Under the pieces are notes generated by a model. The model searched no databases, had not been told where the DNA came from, and saw nothing but the letters and a program-made list of their open reading frames with translations. DNA of 64,000 nucleotides from the NCBI GenBank assembly GCA_022592435.1, contig JABYQS010000003.1:558001-622000 (forward strand), in the 5' to 3' direction. The translations under genes were made by a program, and so were the position numbers. The stretch's first letter is position 1; the number at the start of each line of letters is the position of its first letter. The DNA comes from Cerioporus squamosus (lineage: Eukaryota > Basidiomycota > Agaricomycetes > Polyporales > Polyporaceae). Positions 23,434 to 33,463 of the stretch are shown here, piece after piece.

Positions 23434-26400
23434 ATGCGTCCATCTAGCTCTAAACCGCCGACGCGCCCGCAACATGCGCGACAGAAGTCGAATCTACGCG
23501 TGGACGAGGATGGCTGGTACAACTCAGACGAGCCGCAGGTACCATTGAGTGTATCCACAGCAAAGCAACGGTCAAGCGCAGCCCTTCATCCATCCTCCAG
23601 TGTTCCTCTCCGACCTCCCTCCAGCGTGTCCATGCGCCCGCCATCCAGTGTTGCAGTCCGATCATCCCAAAGCGGACCTGTACGGCCACCCTCCAGTGCC
23701 TCTGTAAGGCCCACGTCCAGCGCATCCATGAGACCTTCGTCTAGCGCCTCTGTCCGACCACCGTCCAGTGCTTCGGGTCTGCGTCCGAGCTCCAGTGCTT
23801 CTACTCGACGACCTATGTCTCGTTTCTCCCACCGAGCTCCTACACGACAGTCGTCACGACTGGTTCCTCTATACGAATCTCTGGTCACTCAAGTGACGGG
23901 CCTTGCCTCTACCAACGACGAGGAGAGCTTCCAAGTCGCCGTAGACTACGTCTCGAAGAACCTTGACTCTACCACTCGGCCTTCTGGGAGCACGGACTTT
24001 GCCACCATAGACCGAGTCATGAGAGGGTAAGTGACATGACCGCACGATGATACCGAAAGGCTGACCACGCACAGATACGCGAAGAAGGCCCGTATCAACT
24101 CGGCCGATGTTCTGGCGGATGGACTCGACAAGGTGTACGCAAGGCTGAAGACACAGATCAAAGCGAACAGTGACCTAGATTCAGATATTCAAGTGTGCCT
24201 TGATGACTATGTGTGCAAAGGCTCTCGCTCACCTTTCTCGTTTCTACAGCGGTCACGCATCCCGGATCATCTGAAATTCCTGGTATGCAAGCCCACCCTG
24301 GGCAGTGCGCTTTATGTCTGACGTGGTGCAGACCTTCCTCTCGAACCCCCCTACATCATCGGCGCTTGACAACGCAAAAGCCATCATCCACAGAATCAAC
24401 AATCCCGAGCCGGAGAAAGCAGCCCTAACATGGAAGGATATACTTGCGGAAGAACCATTCGAGGGACAGCATTGGGAGGGAGTCTATGGTCTCCCTCCAG
24501 GCAGCACGGTCGAGCGTTGGGAAACGCGAAGCGGCGGCAGCACTCCGTCCCTTTCGCCTTGGGACAGTGAGTCTGACCAGGACGGATCACGACCACCTTC
24601 CCGACTGTCCGACATTCCCGAGACACCTCCCCCGACCGTACCACCAGCTCAGCTCGAGCTAACGTCAGAACGTCCTCAACATTCGATGGGTGCGTATCAG
24701 CATAGGCAAGACGTTGAAGACCTGCAGGCTAGACAGTACTGGCGTTCCGAGTGGCGGTCTGACGCTGCTGTGGAGAGGGAATTCAATCTCGGCGACGCAT
24801 CCTCTCTAGGTGAGATGGAGCGCGATTAGTCTGCATGGGCCCGTCAGCTCACATCATAGCAGCGCCTTCACTGCATCGAGTGTTAGGGTCGCGAGCGGCC
24901 CTCAGTATTGATGGTCCTGGCAAGGAGGTTGGTATAACATCCTGCTTGCAGCCAGTGGGCATGCTTACACACTTTGCAGACCTACCGACACGAGCAAGAT
25001 ATTGTTCGCGAGGTGCTCACAGGCCTCCAGGGAAGGCGGAACATGATGTTTACTTGGGTCCACACTGGAGCCGATGCATTCTCCTTTGTCGTAAGTTCCT
25101 CCTTTCTCTCGTGCAAGGTCTGGTACCAGCTGATCGACACGTATTCCAGCTGTCATCCACTGCACCTCGCCTGTTACATCTCACTGCAGGAGCACAAGCA
25201 TCTATCATTTCCTCGTTCGCATCTGTCGCTACCACCCTCGTCCACTTGCGCAAATTTACCGCAGCCATCTTCGCGAAGGCTTCCGCTAGTGCTCCATATT
25301 CGCCCTCTGACGGACAGGGCCAACCCGCCTACCTTTCTCGCGCCCATCGGAGAAGTACCCAGACACTCGAAGCCTTCGCTGACGCACTCGACACCGAGCT
25401 CCGCGCGTTCGATGCATGGTGTGCCCATCGCGAAGAGGACATCTGCCATGCCCGAGCCGGCTTAGGTCCCAAACTCGTAGTCTCGTTGCTGAGCCTCGAG
25501 AAAGCGATCCGTGATGCATTCGGCGCCACTTTCCCCACCCTGCTCGACATCGTGCGCACGGTCGCGCGGCGCTCACAACGTATGCAGGCACACGAACCTA
25601 CCCCAGAGGTTTGGACGCTCCCGGATCTACCTCGACGCGCCTCTCCGTCCACGATCACTGCCATCCTCCTCGACGCACTCCTCGTTGCTGCTCAAGAGTA
25701 TGTATCGATGGGCGACAGAGTCACCGCACGCGCACTAGTACGCGTCTTCGGAGCAAGTACGGAACCGCTGTGGGCCATGATGCACAAGTGGATGCGCGAC
25801 GGGATGCCTGTTCGAGACGGGGTGCTGGGGATGCTTCCGCAGAGCGGCCAGACGCAGTCGCCGCTGAGCATACTGCAAGACGAGTTCTTCATCGAAGATA
25901 ACGAGATGCCGATGGTCGACCCGGACTTCTGGGCTGGTGGCTTTGCGTTGCGGGATGGCACGCCGACTGGCTCAGAGGAGGTTGAGGAGGACGCACGACC
26001 GACGAGTGTGCCGGTCTTCCTCGTACATGTGGCCGAGCTCGTCCTTGCGACGGGGAAGGTCACAGGTCTGCTGCGAGCCCTGGGCGTTTCTACCCTTTTT
26101 GGAGAGCGCGGAGCCGACGGGGCCCTTGGGAAGCCATGGATGGCGGATTGGCGGACGTTCGGGAGTCTGGTTGAGCAGCCGCACGTCCACGAACTTGAGG
26201 ACGGTACAGGAGACATCACGGTCTTCCCGGAGGCAGTCGTGGCTTCATCTGAGACCCTCTCGCAGATCGTGTACGATGAGCTATGTTCATACTCGGAGGT
26301 CGCTCACGAGGCTCTGACGAAGGTTCTCGTGGAAGAGTGCGACCTATGGGTGCATTTGCAAGCGATCGAAGACTTGTTCCTCATGAGGCGAGGAGATGCT

Positions 26401-27808
26401 ATGTCTCACTTCGTGGACATACTCTTCAATAGGGTACGTCTCGTATATTCCCACTCAACATATCTCTCACTTCTTGCCCGACGATCTAGATGGATACCCG
26501 ACTGCCCTGGAACGACTTCCATTTCATGAACTCCGCCTTCCGGGATGTGGTCGCGCTCTACCCAGGAAGAACACGGTGGATCGACTCCTCACTCGTCCGA
26601 TTCTCCTTCCCACCCAAGGCCCAAGGTCAGGGTGGGCCTCTGCAAGAGAAGAACATCACGCAAACCGTGCGCGCACTCGACGGCCTGCTTATCGAGTATG
26701 CCGTACCATTCCCGCTCACATACATCTTCGGCCCGCGGACAATGCGCGTGTATTCGAGCATATTCACGCTGGTGCTTCAGATACGCAGGGCCAAGAGCGT
26801 GTTGGAGCGAATCCTCGTCAGGGGTGGGCTGGCTGCTGGAAAGCAGCTTGATGCAGAGATGAAGGTGTTCTATGCTATGAGAGGGAGGCTTTCCTGGTTC
26901 GTCAAGTGAGTACCCTCTCCTACCGGAAACGCTCAATCGGAGGTGTTCCTGACCAACCAATGTGATCTAGCACCTTGCTCAACTTCATCACGACAAATGT
27001 GAGCGCGACGGGTCTGGGTGTGTGCATGGGATTTAATGCTAACAGGAAGTCAGGTTCTGCACACCCAAGTTCTCAAGTTTCACGAAGCCTTCCGCCAAGC
27101 CAAGTCTCTAGACGAGATTATACGTTTGCAGAACGAACAGTGAGCAACCATCCATTCTTCGCCCGTACTCTTTCTCACACCTTCCCAGCCTAGACAAGCT
27201 CGAAGGGCGGTGCTTGCTACAACGAAACGTACGTCGCCGAGTCCCATCCCTCCATTCTCGTTGCGCATCGCTTCCTCGACATCTCAACTGACATTCGCAT
27301 CGTGACCGCGCTCATTGCATAGACCGTCGCCCTCCATCGCGCCATCATGTCAATCCTCGACATGTCCCTTCATTACACCGATACCTTCGTCTCCTTCGCC
27401 GGCGACGCGACGCACGACATCTCCCGCGCCTCTCTGCACGGCCTCAGCGGAAGCGTCTCGCGGCACCACCGATCCCGCCGTCTCCGCAAGCAGCGGCGCG
27501 ACGTGATCGGATTCGCGCAGGCGCCCTCGCTCCTCCAGGACTCTGAATCGAGCTCGGACGAGGAGGGGCTGGACGAGGAGAGCCTGGCAGGGCGGTCTGG
27601 GCGCGAGCCGTCGTTTTCGCTGGTGGCGTCGACGACGGCGTCGTTCATGGAGGATGGGTTCTTGGCAAGGTTAGATAAGATGTCGGGCGAGCTCGATGCG
27701 CTCGTGAGGTTTGTGAGGAGAGGCGTGGAGAGTCTCGCCGCTGGTACGGGGGAGGCTGCGCCTGCGTTCGGAATCTTTGCTTTTGCACTCGAAGACTGGG
27801 ATCGGTAG
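23434..27808 (+). CDS. gamma-tubulin complex component (Spc97/Spc98 family, GCP5/6-like)
   Basis: GCP proteins build the gamma-tubulin ring that nucleates microtubules. The start is ATG 23434; the first 150 residues are a low-complexity RPPSSAS-type repeat. After VPLYESLVTQVTGLASTNDE and several short exons, the N-terminal GRIP region is recognisable: TYRHEQDIVREVLTGLQGRR, FTWVHTGADAFSFV and TLVHLRKFTAAIFAKA. A long exon (about 25170-26430) continues to ALTKVLVEECDLWVHLQAIE, then the C-terminal GRIP region: LPWNDFHFMNSAFRDVVALY, LDGLLIEYAVPFPLTYIFGP, MRVYSSIFTLVLQIRRAKSV and MRGRLSWFVN. The end includes VLKFHEAFRQAKSLDEII and HRAIMSILDMSLHYTDTF, with stop 27806-27808. The MSILDMSLHY and VQWPL-like equivalents are standard family features. 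Length of about 1200 residues favours GCP4-6 types over GCP2/3, but the exact paralogue is not certain. Confidence 0.85.
23590..23810 (+). repeat. imperfect 24-nt tandem repeat inside the GCP coding region
   Basis: About nine units encode an eight-residue motif of the type RPPSSASV (variants RPPSSVSM, RSSQSGPV, RPTSSASM, RPSSSASV). The DNA units share the core cca-tccagtg-ctc and have drifted by substitutions, so the array is old. It lies in the disordered N-terminal arm, where length change is likely tolerated. Confidence 0.75.
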
Positions 27809-28227
27809 CGAGTCGGGAGGGTCGCATTGTTCGTTGCAACGCAGTAGTGTGCTACAGCTGTACAACAGACTTGCCCACGGATGACTCGTCCAGGGGATGT
27901 ATGGATGCATCCGCCCGAGAGCGTTGATCGAAGTGAACCATTACTAAGGGGAGGTAGTACTGTAGGCATATGAAGAGCTAAGGTAGTGCAGGGCGCTTTC
28001 TGATCTGATTAACATCGGCTTAGAGCTACAGTAGACATAAACAACGGAAGCAGTGATAATAACGGTCTGTGACACGACGACAGGGCGATAATGGCAACAG
28101 GATGTGCGAGCGCCTCATACGGACAACTCATCAAGGAAAGCAGGCTGGAGTAGGGGATGTGCACGCGGCAATGTGTATAACGAGGACGAGACTGGAGAGG
28201 AATGCTGGCGACTGAGTATCACAAGTC
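27809..28227. other. convergent spacer, GCP / vWA
   Basis: These 419 bases between two stop codons should hold both 3' UTRs. No gene seen. Confidence 0.4.
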
Positions 28228-29640
28228 CTAGACCTTCTTTCTGTCCTCGCGGCGGTTGATACCTCCCAGTAGGATCTTGATGATCATGTCGGAGGAGACC
28301 TCTCCAATGTACGGCGTCGTATCGACGATGTCACGGATGCCTGTCGCTGCAAGATCGTCGTCGAGTTGGCGCAGGTACTCGGTCGCGTTGCGCTCGTTGC
28401 CTATCTGAACAAACTGGATGCCGACCTATAGGGGGGCGAGAAGCAAGTGGGCGGTCAGACCACGGCAATAGAATGAGGGAAGGAAGGGACTCGCTTGGTT
28501 GAGGAGGTAGTTGTCTTTGTCTAGCCGTCGAGCAGCGTACTCAATGACGCTCTGCGGGTCATCCGCTGTTGTGGAGATCGTGTTCGGTCAGCAATGCGGA
28601 CGACGGTAGCAGTGCAGATCGACGGAGACTCACTTGGTACACCGTCCGTGAGCACGAGTATATTGACGGGCTTCGGTAGCTGGTTGTTGTACCTCTTGGC
28701 TCTGTCTAGGTCGTCGAGGTAGTCGTTCAGGAGCACGTTGAGCCTTTCTCCGATTGGCGTTATGCCACTCGGCCGCACTCTGTCAAACAACCGCATGACG
28801 TCTGACGACTCCTGGATGTGATATACAAGACGGTCAGTGACATACATCCATGGTTTCCATCGCCGGCATGGGGTGAGGCGTACCTTGCAGCCCCTTATCT
28901 TCAATTTGCTGTTGAGGAAATATATATCGAGCCCGTTCTCGTCATAATCGCGCGCGACGTCTGCGAGTTTGGCCAGTGCCCTCCGTGCCTGTGATTGAAG
29001 CACATGAGATCACAGTGCGACGGCTCGGAGAGGTCGAAGCGACGAGCACGGCACTGACCTCTGTCCAGCGGCTGCCTGCCATGGAGCCAGAGTCATCCAC
29101 GAGGATGATAGTGTCGTATCCCCTCAGCTGGACAAGCGCATTCTCGTAGCTCTCCTGTCGCATGGGCGTGCGGAGCCTCTCGAGACGCGCCCGCTCCGCC
29201 GGCGTGTAGCCGTCCAGCGACGGTGTGGCGACGCTGCTCTGCGACACATCGCCTGAGCTCCCATTCCACCGTACGAAGGGGTTATTTGTCGACCTGCTTG
29301 CGGTCTGGTTCTGCGCCTGGCCAGGAACGGCAAGGTGGTTTGAGCTGCCACTGCCAGATGAACTTGATCCGGGAAAGACGGCGTCGCTGTACGACGGTGG
29401 CGCAGAGTCCGGGTGCAGGTTCGGCGAGCCTGCGAGAGCTGATCTGGTCCTGCGATGGTTGCCCATAGACAGATATTGATCCTCTTCATCCTTACATCCC
29501 CGAGTATGGGACCTGGTTGTGGCGCTTCGAGAGAGGACGTCGGAGGGCTTAGCCTTCAGGGCCTGTGGATACTGGATAGACAAGTCGCCGTCTTTGTACC
29601 GTTGGCTCGGGCTGGAGGACTTGGATGAGGTATGGCCCAT
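28228..29640 (-). CDS. von Willebrand factor A-domain protein with likely N-myristoylation site
   Basis: The start at 29640 gives MGHTSSKSSSPSQRYKDGDL. Glycine 2 and serine 6 fit the N-myristoyltransferase consensus, so membrane attachment is plausible (inference). A disordered serine-rich region of about 140 residues precedes the vWA domain. The domain begins YDTIILVDDSGSMAGSRWTE, which holds the MIDAS DxSxS; the MIDAS threonine lies in SGITPIGERLNVLLNDYLDD and the aspartate in PKPVNILVLTDGVPS. Metal binding should therefore be intact. Later exons give DDPQSVIEYAARRLDKDNYL, VGIQFVQIGNERNATEYLRQ and a last exon IRDIVDTTPYIGEVSSDMII ending GGINRREDRKKV, stop 28228. Five exons. Fungal proteins of this type are common but uncharacterised; an adhesion or scaffolding role is a guess. 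Confidence 0.85.
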
Positions 29641-30202
29641 GTCTAGCGGACTGGTAGCTCGGGGAGGTTAGAAGGATGTGAGCCGCTTGTCAGCGCGCGG
29701 GCCCGAGAATATATAGGATCCGGAACCTGACAGTACGTCGCTTAAATCGGAGAGGCGAGCTTGTGAGGCGGTACAGCGACATACAGGCGCCCTGTACGAT
29801 GGAGGGTCATGCCTGGTCATGCGGGCGGTCCGAGAGACAGAAACACCGGTTTGTGCTTGAAGCATAGGGAAGACTATACATATCGTAATGCGTCTCTAAC
29901 GGAATATCTGGTTAAGGCTCATGCTACTCCCGCCGAGCACACAGCATCCTTTCCAGGAGGAACTTCGAAAAAGGAGAAAGGGACCGCTAATCGATGCGGC
30001 TACGAACACGCACAGCCCTGCGATCATGGCTGAACGACATTCAACTGTGCTCTGTGCCATCTACGAGAGTAGTAGGACACTGGGCGGGATATGCGATGCC
30101 CGAGAGACACTCGGATATCGACATGTGGACCGTCAACGTCCACATATCCGGATGTTTGCCTCGGCGCGACAGATATACATACATACATGTGGCACTCGGT
30201 GC
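29641..30202. other. spacer with vWA gene promoter
   Basis: These 562 bases lie between the vWA start and the stop of the PCI gene. Overlapping frames on both strands carry no motif. Confidence 0.4.
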
Positions 30203-31970
30203 TCACTGCAACAGCGCGAACGGGGCTGGACGGTCCGCCAGGCGAGGGAATGCGTCCGTTTTCGCCAAAACAACCATCTGCTTCTCGTGAGAGATATACC
30301 CACGCATGAAGCCCTTGTAGATCATGTTCGCCACCAGGCACTCTGCCTCCTCCGGCGCCATGTCCTCAACGGCGATGGACAGTGCCGCATGGAACATCGA
30401 GACCGGCACTCGAGTGCTCTTCTCTGCGGCTATCCACCTGGGGAACAAGATACGTACAACCACGGGTTGCAGTAACGTCAGTCAGTCAAAGGGATGATAC
30501 GAATGGTCGGACCGCGACATACACTCGGCGAAACAGCCCTCTTATGCAGAGTTCACGCGCTCGATCGAGCGTCAGCCAAAGATTGAGGTCTACTAGCCTC
30601 CGCTCGAACCGGTCCAATGTCGCGTCGTATGACCGGATGTCGCCCGTACGGATTGCCGTTATGAACGGAGTGTACAGGTCTTCAAGGACGGGGAACCGCT
30701 GTAGGAGCTCCTTGGATGGGAGGTGTCCTCGGAACATCCGTAGAGGAATCAGATATGTCAAAATCCGTCTGATAGGTCATGTCAATCTATGCAGCGGTTC
30801 GCGGGAGTCGAGACGATGGTACTGACTCCTGGTTCCTGTGTGCATTTATGTGGCAGTTGTAAAACGCAAGTGTCAACTCTTGCTCTGCCTACGGTCACCG
30901 GTCAAGGACCCGCAACGCTACATAGAAACTTGGACAGACCTTAGCGAAGTCCTCGTTCAGGAAGCCGAGCATCCCAATATAATACCTATACGTTACCTGA
31001 GAGGACAGGTCAGTTCACAGTACATCCAGTTGTGATTATTTATCACCCACTTGATGAGATCGGGGATATTGCGATAGTGGCGGGATATCTGGGTTCGCGT
31101 CAATGGCGCGTAGGATGTTCTTTGCCAGCGATACTCGTTTCACCTAGTCTATGATTAGCGGAAGGCGTTGGGGGAAACCCGCGATGGACATACTCGGAAG
31201 TAACACTTGAGAATCAACCCAACCACATAGTAGACACCCCACTTCCGTGACTCTTGGATAGGCGACTGCCTGGATAGTTAGGTATGTTCAAAGGTATAGT
31301 CCGCATGTAATGCCTGTCCTCATACCTGTCAATCACACAGTTGGAGAAAGCCTTGCTGATGATACGTGCTGCCTCTTCCATGTTAGCGGTGCCCTCTTGG
31401 CCATGCGACGCGCCTTCTAAATCGGCCTTCTCTCCAGTCAAGGAAAGGTCGCCACAGTCTTTGACCGAGAGAACTCACGTCGAAGGCAAGGTCCCTCAAA
31501 TCTCTCAGGATGGAGAATAGCGCGGGGAGTGTCCACCCTGTATTGAGGGCGAAGAAACGTAGGAAGAGACTGCGAAGAATGGCCGGGCAGAGACCATCAG
31601 GGAAACTTCTGTATATAGCGCGGACTTAACTCACTCACGAAACTAGTGTGCACTCCTCCTTGAACGCCTCCACGGCTCGCTTCTTCGCGCAAAGGTTCAC
31701 GACCAGGACGTACTGGATGGCGATCTCGTCCCATGGGCTCTCCAAACTGCCCTCATAGTAAGAGAGCGAGTGTTTCTAATGGCTCTGTTCAGGGTACATC
31801 CAAGACGGCATACAGAGACTACGCACGGTTATGTTTCCCCGAAAGTCTTTCACGAGTGCCTTTCCGTGCTCCGACGTTGGTTTGAGGAGGTATGCAAGTT
31901 CTGGCCCCTTCTCATCGCGTAGGGCTTCCGCAAGCTGGGTAAGGTACACAGAGAACTTCTGCGAGGACAT
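30203..31970 (-). CDS. PCI-domain protein, Csn12/Thp1 (PCID2) family
   Basis: The family includes Thp1/PCID2 of the TREX-2 mRNA-export complex and Csn12 of the COP9 signalosome. The start at 31970 gives MSSQKFSVYLTQLAEALRDE. Exons read SPWDEIAIQYVLVVNLCAKK, SLFLRFFALNTGWTLPALFS, NMEEAARIISKAFSNCVIDR and ESRKWGVYYVVGLILKCYF. The TPR-like stretch ends FLNEDFAKAEEELTLAFYNC. The PCI domain proper begins LTYLIPLRMFRGHLPSKELL and continues FERRLVDLNLWLTLDRAREL, CIRGLFRRV, SMFHAALSIAVEDMAPEEAE and VANMIYKGFMRGYISHEKQM, with stop at 30203. The LIPLRM...G..P and winged-helix IYKGFMRGYISHE motifs are diagnostic for the family. Which of the two complexes it serves cannot be settled here. About nine introns. 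Confidence 0.85.
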
Positions 31971-32454
31971 AAGCGCAGCAGCTTTTGGTTCCGCTGTCAA
32001 AGACAAGGCAAGCCAGTACCAGTGAGCACGCGCGAGAGAGGGCAGCTGGTGGTAATTCGTGAAGCTTGAAGACAGTGGCGGTCGCTGGACGCGCCGCGCG
32101 CAAGCGCTCACCCTAACCCTACACAAAACGCCCGGCAAACACGGTGCGCGCCTCCGGACTTCACGCGCACGGAGAACTGAGGGCGAGTGCACATCGTCTG
32201 CAACGGCGACGGGCGGGCTTCTCGAGAGCCCGACGGACTTGCATGGTATTTGACCGTGCCCTCACATAATGCGACACTGTTATCGACCAATGGCCCCGGT
32301 TCGTCTCTCAGCTGTACCAATTGCGTCAACGCACGAGCTCGAGCGCTGCCGATATATAATCAGGCAGCTCTGAGGGCAGTGGAAGCAAGGCGTTGCTTCT
32401 TCCTCTTGCCCTCCAGGTCCCAAGCACTCGATCACCCCACATCCACCGAGAGAA
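31971..32454. promoter_or_regulatory. bidirectional promoter with telobox-like element
   Basis: The 484 bases separate the PCI gene and the DsbA-like gene, transcribed away from each other. At 32110-32121 the sequence accctaaccctac contains two telomere-like CCCTAA half units, resembling the telobox promoter element seen in plants and some fungi. A TATATAA run occurs near 32351, about 100 bases before the plus-strand start. Confidence 0.5.
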
Positions 32455-33322
32455 ATGGCGTTGCAACCATCCCTCCAGAAGGGTTTAGTGATCGCGGGCA
32501 AGTACGACGCGCCGCACACGCTTGAGGTCTTCCGTAAGTGCCGCACCGAGTCCATGACATGCAGACCAACGCCTATAACGATGACCTTGACATGCAGTGG
32601 ACTACGTCTGCCCCTTCTCCGCCAAGATATCCCTTGCGATCGATAGCGTACTGCGCCCCCTTTTCGCCCCGGGCGGCAAGTACGACGGCAAAGTCAAGGT
32701 CATCTTCCGTAACCAAGTCCAGCCCTGGCACGGCAGCTCCACGTTCGTGCACGAGGCAGGCATTGCCGTACGTCCTCCTCTCTTCCTTCAATCTGTCGCG
32801 CGTCCGGCAGCCGCGGGCTGGGAAGATCCACGTACTTGGATTGAACGAACGAACGCAAACGCAAACTGAAACACTGACTCGCTGATTCTATGCACAGGTC
32901 GCGCGGATAGCCCCCGAGGACTTTTGGAAGTTCTCCCTCGCGCTCTTCAAGCGACAGGGAGAGTACTTTGACATCCCGACCTCCACCCTTACCCCGGTGC
33001 AGATCCGCGAGAACTTGGCTAAGCTCGTCGCCGAGACGATCGGCGCGGACAAGGCGGCGCAGTTCAGTGATCTGCTCTCTCTCAAGTCGACGCCCAACGG
33101 AGGCGTCGCAGTTACTGATGACCTCAAGTATACCAGTGAGCTCTGGCATTCCAATCCTTTCGGCCTGTTGCTGATTGCTAGCATTCAGTTAAGTACTCGA
33201 GGCAGAACGGTATCCACGTCTCGCCGACGGTCCTTTGGGACGGCCTCATTGCCAACGAGATCTCGAGCTCTTGGGGCGAGAAGGAGTGGACCGATTTCTT
33301 GGCCAAGAAGGTTACGGTTTGA
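32455..33322 (+). CDS. DsbA/thioredoxin-fold protein
   Basis: The start is ATG 32455 (MALQPSLQKGLVIAGKYDAP, then HTLEVF). After a short intron the next exon gives VDYVCPFSAKISLAIDSVLR, which is the position of the redox motif. Then come KVKVIFRNQVQPWHGSSTFV, ARIAPEDFWKFSLALFKRQG, YFDIPTSTLTPVQIRENLAK, ADKAAQFSDLLSLKS and IHVSPTVLWDGLIANEISSS. The last contains the cis-proline VSPT of the fold, and the gene ends at TGA 33320-33322. Only one cysteine of the classic CxxC is present (CPFS), so a disulfide exchange role like DsbA is doubtful; glutathione- or thioester-linked chemistry is possible. Four exons. Proteins of this pattern are frequent in basidiomycetes and uncharacterised. Confidence 0.82.
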
Positions 33323-33463
33323 GGGCTACATGGATAAGAACGCACGGTGTATAGCATTAGCGGATGTGTACGACTAGAGAGTCCGAAGAGGTGAACATCA
33401 TCTGTCAAACTGGAGTTCAGAGTCAACCTGGGAAGTCCAGAGCTGGCACGGGAAGTGCAATCT

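Noticed and set aside
25692..26219. 175-codon minus-strand frame
   Set aside because: It is a shadow of the long, well-supported GCP exon on the plus strand.
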